Source: Pseudomonadota bacterium (GTDB lineage: Bacteria > Pseudomonadota > Gammaproteobacteria > Steroidobacterales > Steroidobacteraceae). From it: a stretch of DNA of 64,000 nucleotides. This document shows, piece by piece, positions 48,337 through 57,378 of this stretch. How positions within the stretch are numbered: the first letter of the stretch is position 1; the number at the start of each line of letters is the position of its first letter. Where the stretch lies: the NCBI GenBank assembly GCA_021808195.1, contig JAKBCE010000019.1:1-64000 (forward strand). Reading direction: 5' to 3'. Under the pieces are notes generated by a model. It made no database searches. It saw nothing but the letters and a program-made list of their open reading frames with translations, and was not told the DNA's origin. Both the position numbers and the translations under genes were made by a program.

Positions 48337-49698
48337 ATGTCAGAGTCCGAAGCGACGTTCGCCATGCCTGGTCGGGCCGCCGTGGCGCCGCGCGGCGAGC
48401 CGGGCAATTCCTGGGTGCTCAGCGTCTATGCGCTGATCTGCGCCGGCCTGCTGCTGATCGCCCTGTACCAGTTTGGGGTTATAACCCCCCGCGTGCTCGC
48501 CGCGGTCGCCGCGCGCGGTAGCATCCGCTCGGTTGCTTACCTGTCGATCGTCTGGATCGTGCTGGGATTCGTGCTGGCTGTCGTGCGCACGGTGTTGTGG
48601 ATCGCCTACCGCCCTGCGCCGCCCGCCACGCATGACGCAGCACCGACGCTCACCGTGATCATTCCTGCCTACAACGAAGGAGCCATGGTGCTGCAGTCGA
48701 TCGAGTCCGTGACGCGCGCCGACTACCCGCGCGAGCGGCTGGAGATCTTGGTAATCGACGATGGCAGCCGCGATGACACCTGGCGTTATATTCTGCAGGC
48801 TGCCGAGCGCCACCCGGGACTGGTTACCGCATTGCGTCAGGAGCGCAACATGGGCAAGCGCGAGGCGCTCGCGCTCGGTTTCGCGCGCGCGCGCGGCTCG
48901 GTGCTGGTCACCATCGACTCCGACAGCGTGATCGAGCGCGGCGCGTTGCTGGCTATTGCCGGTCCCTTTCGTGATGCCCGGGTAGGCGCGGTCGGCGGCA
49001 AGGTGATGGTGTACAATCGGGCGCGCGGGCTCATTCCCCGCATGCTGCACGTGCGATTCATCCTCTCGTTCGACATGCAGCGGGCAGCCGAGTCGGTGTA
49101 CCGCAACGTCTACTGCTGTCCGGGGGCGCTCACGGCGCTGCGTACCGAGGCGGTGCGCAGAGTCCTCGAGCGCTGGCGCAATCAGCGCTTCCTGGGCAGC
49201 CATTGCACCTTCGGCGAGGATCGGGCGATGACGAATTTCCTGCTGGACTGCGGTTATGATGCGCTCTATCAGCGCACTGCGGTCGTACACACCGTCGTGC
49301 CGCACGCCTATGACAAGCTGTGCAAGATGTTCCTTCGCTGGGATCGCTCGTATGTCCGGGAGGAACTGCGCTTTGCGCGGATCGTGTGGAAGCGACCCTG
49401 GCCGACGCGCATCCTGGCCTCATTCGACCGCTTCGTCACCAACGCCAGCTACCCGATCTCATACTCCGGGCTCGTCCTGCTGCCGCTGGTGCTTGCGCAC
49501 GATCCGGGCATCGCCGGCTCGCTGCTGCTCGCGATGGGCGGGGTGTCGTTGTTCAATGTGCTCTATTATCTGCGCAGCGAACGGTCGATGAATTTCATCT
49601 ACGGAGTTCTGTACGCGTACTTCTACTCATTCGCGCTGTTCTGGATCTTCCCGTACGCACTGGCCACGGTGCGATCGCGCGGCTGGCTGACGCGTTGA
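48337..49698 (+). CDS. Membrane GT2 glycosyltransferase, NodC/hyaluronan-synthase-like
   Basis: A 453-residue processive-type glycosyltransferase. Two N-terminal membrane segments (~25-45, ~65-85) precede the GT-A domain: VIIPAYNEGAMV, VIDDGSRDD (UDP-binding Asp), TIDSDSVIE (DxD-like), CCPGALTALR and the acceptor motif FGEDRAMTN. The segment that normally reads QxxRW is MFLRWDRSYVREEL, so the Gln is Met; the RW and following residues are conserved. Several C-terminal membrane segments follow. Such enzymes polymerise or add beta-linked N-acetylhexosamine. ATG at 48337 has GGAAG nine bases upstream. No polymer-modifying genes are adjacent. Confidence 0.87.
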   Translation: MSESEATFAMPGRAAVAPRGEPGNSWVLSVYALICAGLLLIALYQFGVITPRVLAAVAARGSIRSVAYLSIVWIVLGFVLAVVRTVLWIAYRPAPPATHDAAPTLTVIIPAYNEGAMVLQSIESVTRADYPRERLEILVIDDGSRDDTWRYILQAAERHPGLVTALRQERNMGKREALALGFARARGSVLVTIDSDSVIERGALLAIAGPFRDARVGAVGGKVMVYNRARGLIPRMLHVRFILSFDMQRAAESVYRNVYCCPGALTALRTEAVRRVLERWRNQRFLGSHCTFGEDRAMTNFLLDCGYDALYQRTAVVHTVVPHAYDKLCKMFLRWDRSYVREELRFARIVWKRPWPTRILASFDRFVTNASYPISYSGLVLLPLVLAHDPGIAGSLLLAMGGVSLFNVLYYLRSERSMNFIYGVLYAYFYSFALFWIFPYALATVRSRGWLTR

Positions 49699-49714
49699 TG
49701 AGCGATTTGCCTGC

Positions 49715-50830
49715 TCAGGGCAGGTGTTCGCGTGCGAGGTACTCGGCGCTCTGCATCTCGATCAAACGACTTGCGGTGCGCTCGAATTCGAACCGCAGCC
49801 GCTCCCCGCGGTACAGTTGTGCCGGGGCGGCGCTGGCGGATACCACCAGCTTCACGTTGCGATCGTAGAGCTCATCGACCAGGGCGATGAACCGCCGGGT
49901 CTCATCGTGTCGGGTCTCATCCAGCTCGGGCACGGTGGAGACCACCACCGCGGCGTAGAGACGCGCGAGCTCGATGTAGTCCTCCTGACTGCGCGGCCCG
50001 GCGCACAACGCCTGGAAATCGAACCATACTGCGCTGTCGCTCTGGCGCACTACTGGAATGCGGCGCTCGTTGATCTGCAGAGCGTCGCCGCTCCAGTGCG
50101 CGTGCTGCGACAGCTCGGCGAACAGCGCACCGAGCCGCGCCGGGGTGTCGTCCCAGTTGGTCAGCAGGTAGATCCCGGCCTGAGTCAGCTGGCGCAGCCG
50201 GTAGTCACTGCCGCCGTCGACGGACACGACTTCGGTGTGTCGCTCGAGCAAGGCGATTGCCGGCAGGAAGCGTTGCCGCTGCAGACCATCTCGGTACAAC
50301 CCTTGCGGTGGGGTATTGGAAGTCGCCACCAGGGTCACGCCGCGGCGGAACAAAGCGTCGAACAGCGTGCCGAGAATCATTGCATCGGCGATGTCGGCGA
50401 CGAACAACTCATCAAAGCACAGCACGCGTGTATCGGCGGCGATGCGCTCGGCTACGGTTTCGAGCGGCGAGTCGTGAGTGCCGAGTCGTTTCAGTTCCGC
50501 GTGCACGTCATGCATAAAGCGATGAAAGTGCCGGCGGCGGCGCTCGGGAAACGGCAAGCTATGGTAAAACAGGTCCATCAGCCAGGTCTTTCCCCGTCCG
50601 ACCGGTCCCCACAGGTAAACCCCGCGCAGCGCTTGCGCTGGGTGGTGCGTGAACCGCTGCAGCACCCGCCGGGTGAGCGATTGTTCGGCCGCCCTGGCGG
50701 CAAGCAGGCGTGTGCGCAGGTCCTCCAGTCGGGCCAGCACTTCGAGCTGCGCCGGATCGGGTCGGTAGCCGCGCTCGTGCAGCGTCTGCGTGTAGATCTC
50801 GCGCAGCGTGTGCGCGGGCGGATCATCCAT
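49715..50830 (-). CDS. zapE: Cell division protein ZapE (AFG1-like ATPase)
   Basis: A 371-residue AAA-type ATPase that associates with the Z ring in E. coli. Walker A GPVGRGKTWLMD (~71-82) is followed by LFYHSLPF and HRFMHD, Walker B is CFDELFVADIADAMIL (~127-142), and VDELYDR and RLIEMQS complete the family pattern near the end. Length matches ZapE (~375). It lies 15 bases after the acetoacetyl-CoA synthetase gene on the same strand, so it may be read through from that operon. Confidence 0.94.
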   Translation of the reverse strand: MDDPPAHTLREIYTQTLHERGYRPDPAQLEVLARLEDLRTRLLAARAAEQSLTRRVLQRFTHHPAQALRGVYLWGPVGRGKTWLMDLFYHSLPFPERRRRHFHRFMHDVHAELKRLGTHDSPLETVAERIAADTRVLCFDELFVADIADAMILGTLFDALFRRGVTLVATSNTPPQGLYRDGLQRQRFLPAIALLERHTEVVSVDGGSDYRLRQLTQAGIYLLTNWDDTPARLGALFAELSQHAHWSGDALQINERRIPVVRQSDSAVWFDFQALCAGPRSQEDYIELARLYAAVVVSTVPELDETRHDETRRFIALVDELYDRNVKLVVSASAAPAQLYRGERLRFEFERTASRLIEMQSAEYLAREHLP

Positions 50831-50845
50831 GTCGGGTGGACCGCT

Positions 50846-52801
50846 TCAGCCGGCAAGCTCCGGCAGGTCGCGGAAATGATCCAGCGCCTGGGGGTTGGCG
50901 AGCGCGTCGATGTTCTTTACCGGCTGGCCGTGAATCACGTGGCGCACGGCCAACTCGGTCAGTTTGCCGGAGCGGGTCCGTGGAATGTCTGCTACGGCAA
51001 TGATCTTCGCCGGTACGTGCCGTGGCGTCGTGCTGGTGCGGATCGTCATGCGGATGCGGTCCTTAAGCGCCTTATCGAGCGCGATGCCTGCCTGCAGGCG
51101 CACGAACAGAATCACGCGCACATCGCCGTTCCACTCCTGGCCAACCGCAATCGACTCGATAACCTCGGGCAGACTCTCGACTGCCGAGTAGATCTCGGCC
51201 GTGCCGATGCGAACCCCCCCGGGGTTGAGTACCGCATCGGATCGCCCGTAGATGACTATACCGTCGTGAGCGGTGAGTTCGGCATAGTCGCCGTGATGCC
51301 ACACGCCCGGGAAGCGATCAAAATAGGCAGCGTGGTACTTGCTGCCATCCGGATCATTCCAGAAGGCCACTGGCATGGAGGGAAACGGTGCGGTGCACAC
51401 CAACTCGCCACGCTCACCCCGGACGGACTGGCCAGTATCATCGAAGATCTCCACCCGCATGCCAAGTCCGCGGCACTGCAGTTCGCCGCGGTGCACTGGC
51501 AGCGTTGGACAGCCGAGCGCGAAACACGACACGATGTCGGTGCCGCCGGAAATCGAGGCCAGATGCACATCGGACTTGATCGCGCGGTACACGAAGTCAA
51601 AGCCCTCGGGCAGCAACGGCGAGCCGGTCGAGAGAATGCAGCGCAGCGCGCCAAGATCGACCTCGCGGGCCGGGGTGTAACCGTTCTTCTCCAGCGCCGA
51701 GAGATACTTCGCGCTGGTGCCGAATACCGTGATTCGCTCGCGATCGGCCAGGCGCCAGAGCACCCCGGGATCGGGATGGAAGGGGTTGCCGTCGTAGAGA
51801 ATGAGCGTTGCGCCGGTGGCGAGCACGCTCGCCAGCCAGTTCCACATCATCCAACCGCAAGTCGTGTAGTAAAAGACCCGGTCGGTGCGCTTGATGTCGG
51901 TGTGCAGCAGGTGCTCCTTCTGGTGCTGCAACAGCGTGCCGCCGGCCCCATGCACGATGCACTTGGGTACGCCGGTCGTGCCCGATGAGAATAGGATATA
52001 GAGCGGATGATTGAACGGCAGCGGCACGCAGCGTAGTGCCGCGCCACGGGTGCCGAAGTCCTGCCAGTGCGTGGCCCGCGCGGCGGCCGCCCCCAGGCCC
52101 TCGAGGGCGGGCCGTTCACTGATGTAGGGGATGATCACGATGCGCTCGACGCTCGGAATCTGTGCGGCGAGCGCACCGATCGTGGTCAGCGACTCGAGTG
52201 TTTTGCCGGTGTAGAGATAGCCATCGGCCGTGAACAGTACCTTCGGGGCAATCTGGCCGAAGCGATCGAGCACGCCGTGTACCCCAAAATCCGGTGAGCA
52301 CGACGACCAGATGGCCCCGAGGCTCGCCGTGGCGAGCATCGCGATCAGTGTTTGCGGCAGATTCGGCAGGTATCCGGCGACCCGGTCGCCCGGGCCGACT
52401 CCGACGTCCCGCAGTCCCGCTGCGATCCGCGCCACCTCATCGTACAGCTGTCGGTAGGTCAGGCGCTGGTCGCTACCGCGTTCGTTGCTGAACGCGACAG
52501 CCAGGTGCTCGTCGCGGAACCGCAGCAGGTTGTCGGCGAAGTTGAGCGTGGCGGTGGGGAAGAAGCGCGCGCCCGGCATGCGCTCGGGATGCTCGATCGG
52601 GGCGCTCTTGCCCCAGTCGGCGCGCACGGCCGCGAAGTGTGCGAGTTCACTCCAGAACAACGCCGGCTCGGCGATCGACCAGGCATAGAGCTGCGCGTAG
52701 CCCTCGAGGCTCAGGCCGAGTCTGGCGTTGATGCAGCCGATGAAGCGGGTGAGATTGGAGGCGGCCACGCGCTGCGCGGAGGGTTGCCAGATCGATTCCA
52801 T
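50846..52801 (-). CDS. Acetoacetate--CoA ligase
   Basis: A 651-residue adenylate-forming enzyme that activates acetoacetate (and related short keto acids) to its CoA thioester. The AMP-binding P-loop-like SSGTTGVPKCIVHG (~262-275), TTCGWMMWNW, GRSDAVLNPGGVRIGTAEIY and the C-terminal PRTRSGKLTELAVR (catalytic Lys) are conserved, and length and the N-terminal SNLTRFIGCINAR region agree with AACS. It is part of the tetR-thiolase-SDR-ETFQO-AACS operon. Acetoacetate is also a product of the BKACE enzyme at 6.5 kb. Confidence 0.92.
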   Translation of the reverse strand: MESIWQPSAQRVAASNLTRFIGCINARLGLSLEGYAQLYAWSIAEPALFWSELAHFAAVRADWGKSAPIEHPERMPGARFFPTATLNFADNLLRFRDEHLAVAFSNERGSDQRLTYRQLYDEVARIAAGLRDVGVGPGDRVAGYLPNLPQTLIAMLATASLGAIWSSCSPDFGVHGVLDRFGQIAPKVLFTADGYLYTGKTLESLTTIGALAAQIPSVERIVIIPYISERPALEGLGAAAARATHWQDFGTRGAALRCVPLPFNHPLYILFSSGTTGVPKCIVHGAGGTLLQHQKEHLLHTDIKRTDRVFYYTTCGWMMWNWLASVLATGATLILYDGNPFHPDPGVLWRLADRERITVFGTSAKYLSALEKNGYTPAREVDLGALRCILSTGSPLLPEGFDFVYRAIKSDVHLASISGGTDIVSCFALGCPTLPVHRGELQCRGLGMRVEIFDDTGQSVRGERGELVCTAPFPSMPVAFWNDPDGSKYHAAYFDRFPGVWHHGDYAELTAHDGIVIYGRSDAVLNPGGVRIGTAEIYSAVESLPEVIESIAVGQEWNGDVRVILFVRLQAGIALDKALKDRIRMTIRTSTTPRHVPAKIIAVADIPRTRSGKLTELAVRHVIHGQPVKNIDALANPQALDHFRDLPELAG

Positions 52802-52809
52802 TGGCGGCG

Positions 52810-54432
52810 CTACAACGACTGATAGTTCGGTCCGGAGCCGCCTTCGGGCGGCGTCCAGTCTATGATCCCGTAGGGGTCCTTGATGTCACAGGTCTTGCAG
52901 TGCACGCAGTTGGCCGCATTGATCTGCAGTCGCCATGCGCCCTGGTCCTGCACCATTTCGTATACGCTCGCCGGGCAGAAGCGCTGGCATGGATTGCCGA
53001 ATTCGCTCGTACAGCGGTCGGTGCAGATGCTCGTGTCGCGTACTTTCAGGTGTGCCGGTTGATGTTCGTCGTGATTGGTTGCGGCGAAGAACACTGATGA
53101 GAGCCGGTCGCGCGGCGGCAGCGTGCGCTCGACCCAGTGGCGCTGCGGGGAGTTGTACGCATCGAGCTGACGCAGGCGTTCGTGATCGGCCTGCTTGTGC
53201 CTGAGCGTCCAGGGAGTGCGGCCGCGGGTGAGGGATTCCAGGCCCGCGTTAGCCAGGCCGAACCACAGGCCGCGCTTGAATCCCGGTTTGAAATTGCGCA
53301 CCGCGCGCAATTCCTGGCCGCCCGGGGAGGCCCGCCAGCGTGCGTCCCAGCCGCTCGGCGCGCCGGTTTCGGCGAGGTGTTCGGCGGCGAGCATCCCCGA
53401 ACGGATCGCCTGGTGCACGCCCTTGATCTTCGGCACGTTGACCCCGCCAGCGGCATCGCCGATCAACAGAGCGCCCGGCATCTCCAGGCGCGGAATGCAC
53501 TGCCAGCCACCCGCGGCGATCGTGCGCGCGCCGGCGGCGAGGATCTCTCCACCCTCGAGCAGCGGTTTGACGCTCGGGTGGTGCTTGAACTGTTGAAAAG
53601 CTTCGAATGGCGAGAAGCGCGGATCCTGATAATCGAGGCCAACCACGTAGCCCACATAGGCACGATCGTCGCTCAGGTGGTAGATGAAGCTGCCGCCGTA
53701 AGTGCCGCTGTCGAGCGGCCAGCCGACGCTGTGTTGGATCAGACCGGGTTGCACGCGTCCGGCGGGTAACTGCCACAGTTCCTTCATGCCAAGACCATAG
53801 GTTTGCGGCGCGCTGTCCGCATCGAGCTCGAAGCGCCGGATCAGCTGCTTGGCGAGACTGCCACGGGCGCCTTCGGCCACGATGGTCGTGGTGGCATGGA
53901 TTTCCGCGCCCGGCGTGTAGTTCGGGCCGGGCTCGCCCGCCTTATCCAGGCCGACATCGCCAAGGCGCACGCCGCGCACAGTGCCGTCGGCTCCCAGTAC
54001 CGGCTCAGCTGCGGCAAAGCCGGGGAAGATATCGATTCCCAGGCCCTCCGCCTTCTGCGCGAGCCATGCGGCCAGCAGTCCGAGCGACATGATGAAATTC
54101 CCGCTGTTGTGCAATTGCGGCGGCAGCGGCAGGCGGGTTCTGCCCTTGCGCGTGAGCAGATACATCTCGTCCTGCGTCGCCGGCACGCAGATCGCCGGGG
54201 GCGACTGGCGCCACTCCGGCGCCAGCGCATCGAGCGGCCCCGGCTCGATCACCGCGCCGGACAGGGCGTGTGCGCCGACCGCGGCTGCTTTCTCGAGCAG
54301 GCAGATATTAAGCTCAGGCTTGAGCTGCTTCAGCCGGATCGCGCAGGCGAGTCCGGCTGGACCGGCGCCGACGATCGCGACGTCATATTCCATGACATCG
54401 CGTTCAACTTGGAGGGAGGAGTCGGTATTCAT
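52810..54432 (-). CDS. Electron transfer flavoprotein-ubiquinone oxidoreductase
   Basis: A 540-residue peripheral inner-membrane flavoprotein that passes electrons from acyl-CoA dehydrogenases, via ETF, to ubiquinone. FAD-binding GAGPAGLACAIRLKQ (~21-35), GDAAGGVNVPKIKGVHQAI (~320-340) and the C-terminal 4Fe-4S site (CQRFCPASVYE with CVHCKTCDIKDP) are all present. ATG at 54432 was chosen because it overlaps the upstream SDR gene's stop (four bases) and gives the normal ETF-QO length. ETF subunits and acyl-CoA dehydrogenase genes are not in the window. Confidence 0.96.
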   Translation of the reverse strand: MNTDSSLQVERDVMEYDVAIVGAGPAGLACAIRLKQLKPELNICLLEKAAAVGAHALSGAVIEPGPLDALAPEWRQSPPAICVPATQDEMYLLTRKGRTRLPLPPQLHNSGNFIMSLGLLAAWLAQKAEGLGIDIFPGFAAAEPVLGADGTVRGVRLGDVGLDKAGEPGPNYTPGAEIHATTTIVAEGARGSLAKQLIRRFELDADSAPQTYGLGMKELWQLPAGRVQPGLIQHSVGWPLDSGTYGGSFIYHLSDDRAYVGYVVGLDYQDPRFSPFEAFQQFKHHPSVKPLLEGGEILAAGARTIAAGGWQCIPRLEMPGALLIGDAAGGVNVPKIKGVHQAIRSGMLAAEHLAETGAPSGWDARWRASPGGQELRAVRNFKPGFKRGLWFGLANAGLESLTRGRTPWTLRHKQADHERLRQLDAYNSPQRHWVERTLPPRDRLSSVFFAATNHDEHQPAHLKVRDTSICTDRCTSEFGNPCQRFCPASVYEMVQDQGAWRLQINAANCVHCKTCDIKDPYGIIDWTPPEGGSGPNYQSL

Positions 54433-55196
54433 TGTGGTTGCATCCGCACGGCGCCATCGAGACGGATGGTCTCGCCGTTGAGCATGGGAATCGTGAACGC
54501 TGCGGCAACGAGCTGCGCGAATTCTTCGGGCTTGCCGAGCCGGTGAGGGAAGGGAATCTGTGCTGCCAGCGAGGCTTTGAGCTCTGCGCTCATGGACTCG
54601 ACCATGGGCGTGAGAAAGATACCTGGTGCGATGGCGATGCACCGGATGCCGAAGCGGGCGAGTTCGCGGGCCATCGGCAGGGTCATCCCGGCCAGCGCTG
54701 CCTTGGTCGCGGCATAAGCCGCCTGGCCGATCTGGCCCTCGAAGGCAGCCACCGAGGAGGTGTGCACCAGCAGGCCGCGCTCGCCATCCTCGTTGGGCGC
54801 GTTCTGCTGCATCAACGCCGCAGCCGCCTTGTCGCAGAGGAAAGTACCGATGAGATTGACTTGCACGACCCTGGTGAAGAATTCTCCACTCATCGGGCCG
54901 TGCTTACCGAGGACCCGGCCGGCGCCGATAACGCCGGCGCAATTGACCAGCAGATTCAGTCCGCCGAGGTGTTGCCGGGCTTCGGCCATGACTGCCTCGA
55001 CTTGCGCTTCGTGGGTGACGTCGCAGCGCAGAAAGTGCGCCTGCGGACCGAGCGCTGCCGCCGCTGCGTGCCCCGAGTCCTCCTGCAAGTCGAGCAGCAC
55101 GCACCGGGCGCCTTGCGCGATCAGGTGCCGGGCGGTGGCGTGCCCGAGCCCCGAGGCGCCGCCGGTGATGACCGCGCGAGCGTCTTGAATCTTCAT
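54429..55196 (-). CDS. SDR-family 3-hydroxyacyl-CoA dehydrogenase-like oxidoreductase
   Basis: A 255-residue short-chain dehydrogenase. The NAD-binding GGASGLGHATA (~12-22), NCAGVIGAG (~86-94), catalytic Ser in HTSSVAAFEG and Tyr/Lys in AYAATKAAL (~160-168) are seen. The insertion around residues 95-110 and the ending FPHRLGKPEEFAQLV, NGETIRLDGAVRM resemble the HSD17B10-type 3-hydroxy-2-methylacyl-CoA dehydrogenases used in isoleucine, fatty-acid or steroid side-chain breakdown. It sits between the thiolase and ETF-QO genes, overlapping the latter by four bases. Confidence 0.9.
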   Translation of the reverse strand: MKIQDARAVITGGASGLGHATARHLIAQGARCVLLDLQEDSGHAAAAALGPQAHFLRCDVTHEAQVEAVMAEARQHLGGLNLLVNCAGVIGAGRVLGKHGPMSGEFFTRVVQVNLIGTFLCDKAAAALMQQNAPNEDGERGLLVHTSSVAAFEGQIGQAAYAATKAALAGMTLPMARELARFGIRCIAIAPGIFLTPMVESMSAELKASLAAQIPFPHRLGKPEEFAQLVAAAFTIPMLNGETIRLDGAVRMQPQ

Positions 55197-55223
55197 CGAT
55201 CCCCCTGCTGTGATAACGATAGG

Positions 55224-56405
55224 TTACCAGATCGTTTCCACTGCCACCGCCACCGCCTCGCCGCCGCCGATGCACAGCGCTGCGATGCCGCGTTTGCCGC
55301 CACGGGCGCGCAGCGCGTGCAACAGTGTCGTCAAGATGCGCGCTCCCGTGGCGCCGAGCGGGTGACCCAGGGCACACGCGCCTCCGTTCACGTTGACGCG
55401 AGCAGGATCGAGGTGCAATTCGTGCATCGCTGCCATCGTGACCGCTGCGAACGCCTCGTTGATTTCATACAGGTCAACGTCGTCCGCTTGCCACCCCAGT
55501 GCGACAAGAACTTTGCGAATTGCGCCCACCGGAGCTGTGGTGAACCACTCCGGCTCCTGGGCGTGGCTGGCGTACGCGAGGATGCGCGCCAGCGGCTTGA
55601 CCCCACGCGACTCGGCGGCCTGCGCGCTCATGACCACCAGCGCGGCAGCGCCGTCGGCAATCGACGAGGAACTGGCAGCCGTCACCGTACCATCCTTGGC
55701 GAATGCCGGCCGCAGAGTTGGGATCTTGGTCAGATCGCAGGCTCCCGGCGTCTCGTCGCGCTGCAGCACAACCTCACCCTTGCGGCTCTTGACCGTGAGG
55801 GGCGAAATCTCGGCGCTGAAGGCCTGCGCTTGCGCCGCGAGTGCACGGCGCACCGATTCGGCTGCGAACGCATCCTGCTGCTCGCGGGTGAAGCCGTAAC
55901 GGGCGGCGGTGGCCTCGGCGAAGCACCCCATGAGCTTGCCATCGAACGGGCTCTGCAGTCCGTCGTAGAACATGTGATCGAGCACCTCGCCGTGACCCAT
56001 GCGGTAGCCTCCGCGGGCCTTGGGCAGCAGGTACGGCGCCTGCGTCATCGACTCGAAACCGCCGGCGAGCACGACGGCGGCACTGCCGGCGCGGATCTGG
56101 TCGGCGGCCATCATCACGGTCTTCAGGCCCGAGCCGCACATCTTATTCACGGTGGTGGCGGGCGTGGCGAGCGGTATGCCTGCCGCAATCGCAGCTTGGC
56201 GGGCGGGCGCCTGGCCGAGGCCGGCCGGCAGCACGCAGCCGAGAATCACCTCCTCTACCTCGGCGGCGCGGATGCCTGCCGCCTCGATCGCACTCTTCAG
56301 CGCGCATGCGCCGAGTTGCGGGGCGGTGAGGGGGCTCAGCGCCCCCTGAAACGCCCCGAGTGGGGTGCGCTGGGCGGCGGCAATGACGATTTCGGTTTTC
56401 GACAT
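55224..56405 (-). CDS. Acetyl-CoA C-acyltransferase (thiolase)
   Basis: A 393-residue thiolase. Nucleophile Cys in VNKMCGSGLK (~84-93), the NVNGGACALGHPLGATGAR segment (active His, ~341-359) and second catalytic Cys in IAALCIGGGEA near the C-terminus are present. It cleaves 3-ketoacyl-CoA or condenses acetyl-CoA; sequence alone does not separate degradative from biosynthetic types. ATG at 56405 is preceded by GAGGA. It is the first metabolic gene after tetR and leads the operon with SDR, ETF-QO and acetoacetyl-CoA synthetase. Confidence 0.93.
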   Translation of the reverse strand: MSKTEIVIAAAQRTPLGAFQGALSPLTAPQLGACALKSAIEAAGIRAAEVEEVILGCVLPAGLGQAPARQAAIAAGIPLATPATTVNKMCGSGLKTVMMAADQIRAGSAAVVLAGGFESMTQAPYLLPKARGGYRMGHGEVLDHMFYDGLQSPFDGKLMGCFAEATAARYGFTREQQDAFAAESVRRALAAQAQAFSAEISPLTVKSRKGEVVLQRDETPGACDLTKIPTLRPAFAKDGTVTAASSSSIADGAAALVVMSAQAAESRGVKPLARILAYASHAQEPEWFTTAPVGAIRKVLVALGWQADDVDLYEINEAFAAVTMAAMHELHLDPARVNVNGGACALGHPLGATGARILTTLLHALRARGGKRGIAALCIGGGEAVAVAVETIW

Positions 56406-56426
56406 GAAAAGTCCTCTGTGCAAAAG

Positions 56427-57149
56427 TCAAGCGGCGGGCGCAGCGCCCGGCCGACGAGCGGCTTCGGCGAGCGCGCGCGGACTGAGTCCGTTCTCGAACA
56501 CGGCAATGAACGCGGTGGCGATTTGCGCACCGGTCATGGACTGGTTTTCCCGATACCAGTGCGCGATCCAATTGAGCGCGCCGGCAAGCGCGAACGCGGT
56601 CATCTTCGGGTCGCAGGGATGGATCGAGCCATCTTGCATCCCTTCGCGCAGCAGGCGCCGGATGCCCTGGTCGATCTCCGATTTCAGCGACTTGATGTGC
56701 GCACTCATCGCGGGGGAAAGGTCCTGGTCCTCGGCGCGCACCATGCACCAGCCGAACTCTGAGGCAACCGCCTGTCCGTAATGACCAAGTACCGCCTTCA
56801 GTCTCTCGCGGCCATTGGCTTTGAGCTTGCGCACCTTGCGAAAGGCCGTGCGGATCGGCTCGATGCCGGTCACGAAGCACTCGAAGAGCAATTGCTCCTT
56901 GTTCGTGACGTAGTAGTACACCGTGGGCTTGCTTACCTCGAGCGCTGCGGCGATGTCGTCCAACGAGGTGTTGTGATAACCCTTGCGATTAAATGCATGC
57001 GCCGCGGCGCGAATGACCGCTTCGCGCTTGATCTGCCGGTCGCGCAATCGCTCGCGGCTGGCGCGCCAAGGTGATCGCTGCGCCGCTGCTGGTGATTCCG
57101 ATGTGCGGGGCGCGCGTGCGGGCGCAGATTTGCGTCGGCTGGTGGGCAT
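56427..57149 (-). CDS. TetR-family regulator of the acyl-CoA operon
   Basis: A 240-residue regulator. After a basic N-terminal tail of ~45 residues comes the TetR helix-turn-helix (~47-90, FNRKGYHNTSLDDIAAALEV and KPTVYYYVTNKEQL), then a helical ligand domain resembling the FadR/PsrA-like group that senses acyl-CoA. ATG at 57149 chosen as the first in the frame that does not run into the intergenic promoter region. It is divergent from icmF and upstream of thiolase in the same direction, so it probably represses both. Confidence 0.88.
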   Translation of the reverse strand: MPTSRRKSAPARAPRTSESPAAAQRSPWRASRERLRDRQIKREAVIRAAAHAFNRKGYHNTSLDDIAAALEVSKPTVYYYVTNKEQLLFECFVTGIEPIRTAFRKVRKLKANGRERLKAVLGHYGQAVASEFGWCMVRAEDQDLSPAMSAHIKSLKSEIDQGIRRLLREGMQDGSIHPCDPKMTAFALAGALNWIAHWYRENQSMTGAQIATAFIAVFENGLSPRALAEAARRPGAAPAA

Positions 57150-57284
57150 AAGCGGTTCACGGAGGGGTCCGCGGAGTGCTAGGGCTCCGTCGCGTGCAGT
57201 ATAACCGTACGCCGCGGCGCGTGCGCGTCCGCTCCAGGCGGTGCAATGTCGAGCGTCTGCGGGGCGGCGGTCCCGGGCGGCGCG

Positions 57285-57314
57285 TTGACCGCTCAGGTAC
57301 GCCTGTATCATACT
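57285..57314 (+). promoter_or_regulatory. Candidate icmF promoter and operator
   Basis: TTGACC (57285-57290) is a good -35 element. TATCAT (57306-57311, spacing 15) or CATACT (57309-57314, spacing 18) could be the -10. Within the spacer CAGG-TACG-CCTG (57294-57305) is an inverted repeat, and GTAT-C-ATAC (57305-57313) is another. These could bind the divergent TetR regulator. Position and symmetry are seen; function is inferred. Confidence 0.4.
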
Positions 57315-57378
57315 CGTCGGTAACTATCCTACCGGCGCGTAAAGGCTTTTGGCCCGCCAAGCGCCCAGCGAGCAAGCC

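Noticed and set aside
49724..51988. 754-codon open frame antisense to zapE and acetoacetyl-CoA synthetase
   Set aside because: Crosses a gene boundary with no domain content; both minus-strand genes have intact catalytic motifs.
54432..56762. 776-codon open frame antisense to the SDR and thiolase genes
   Set aside because: It runs across two real genes and their gap and reads as low-complexity Arg/Gly/His-rich protein; a codon-usage artefact.
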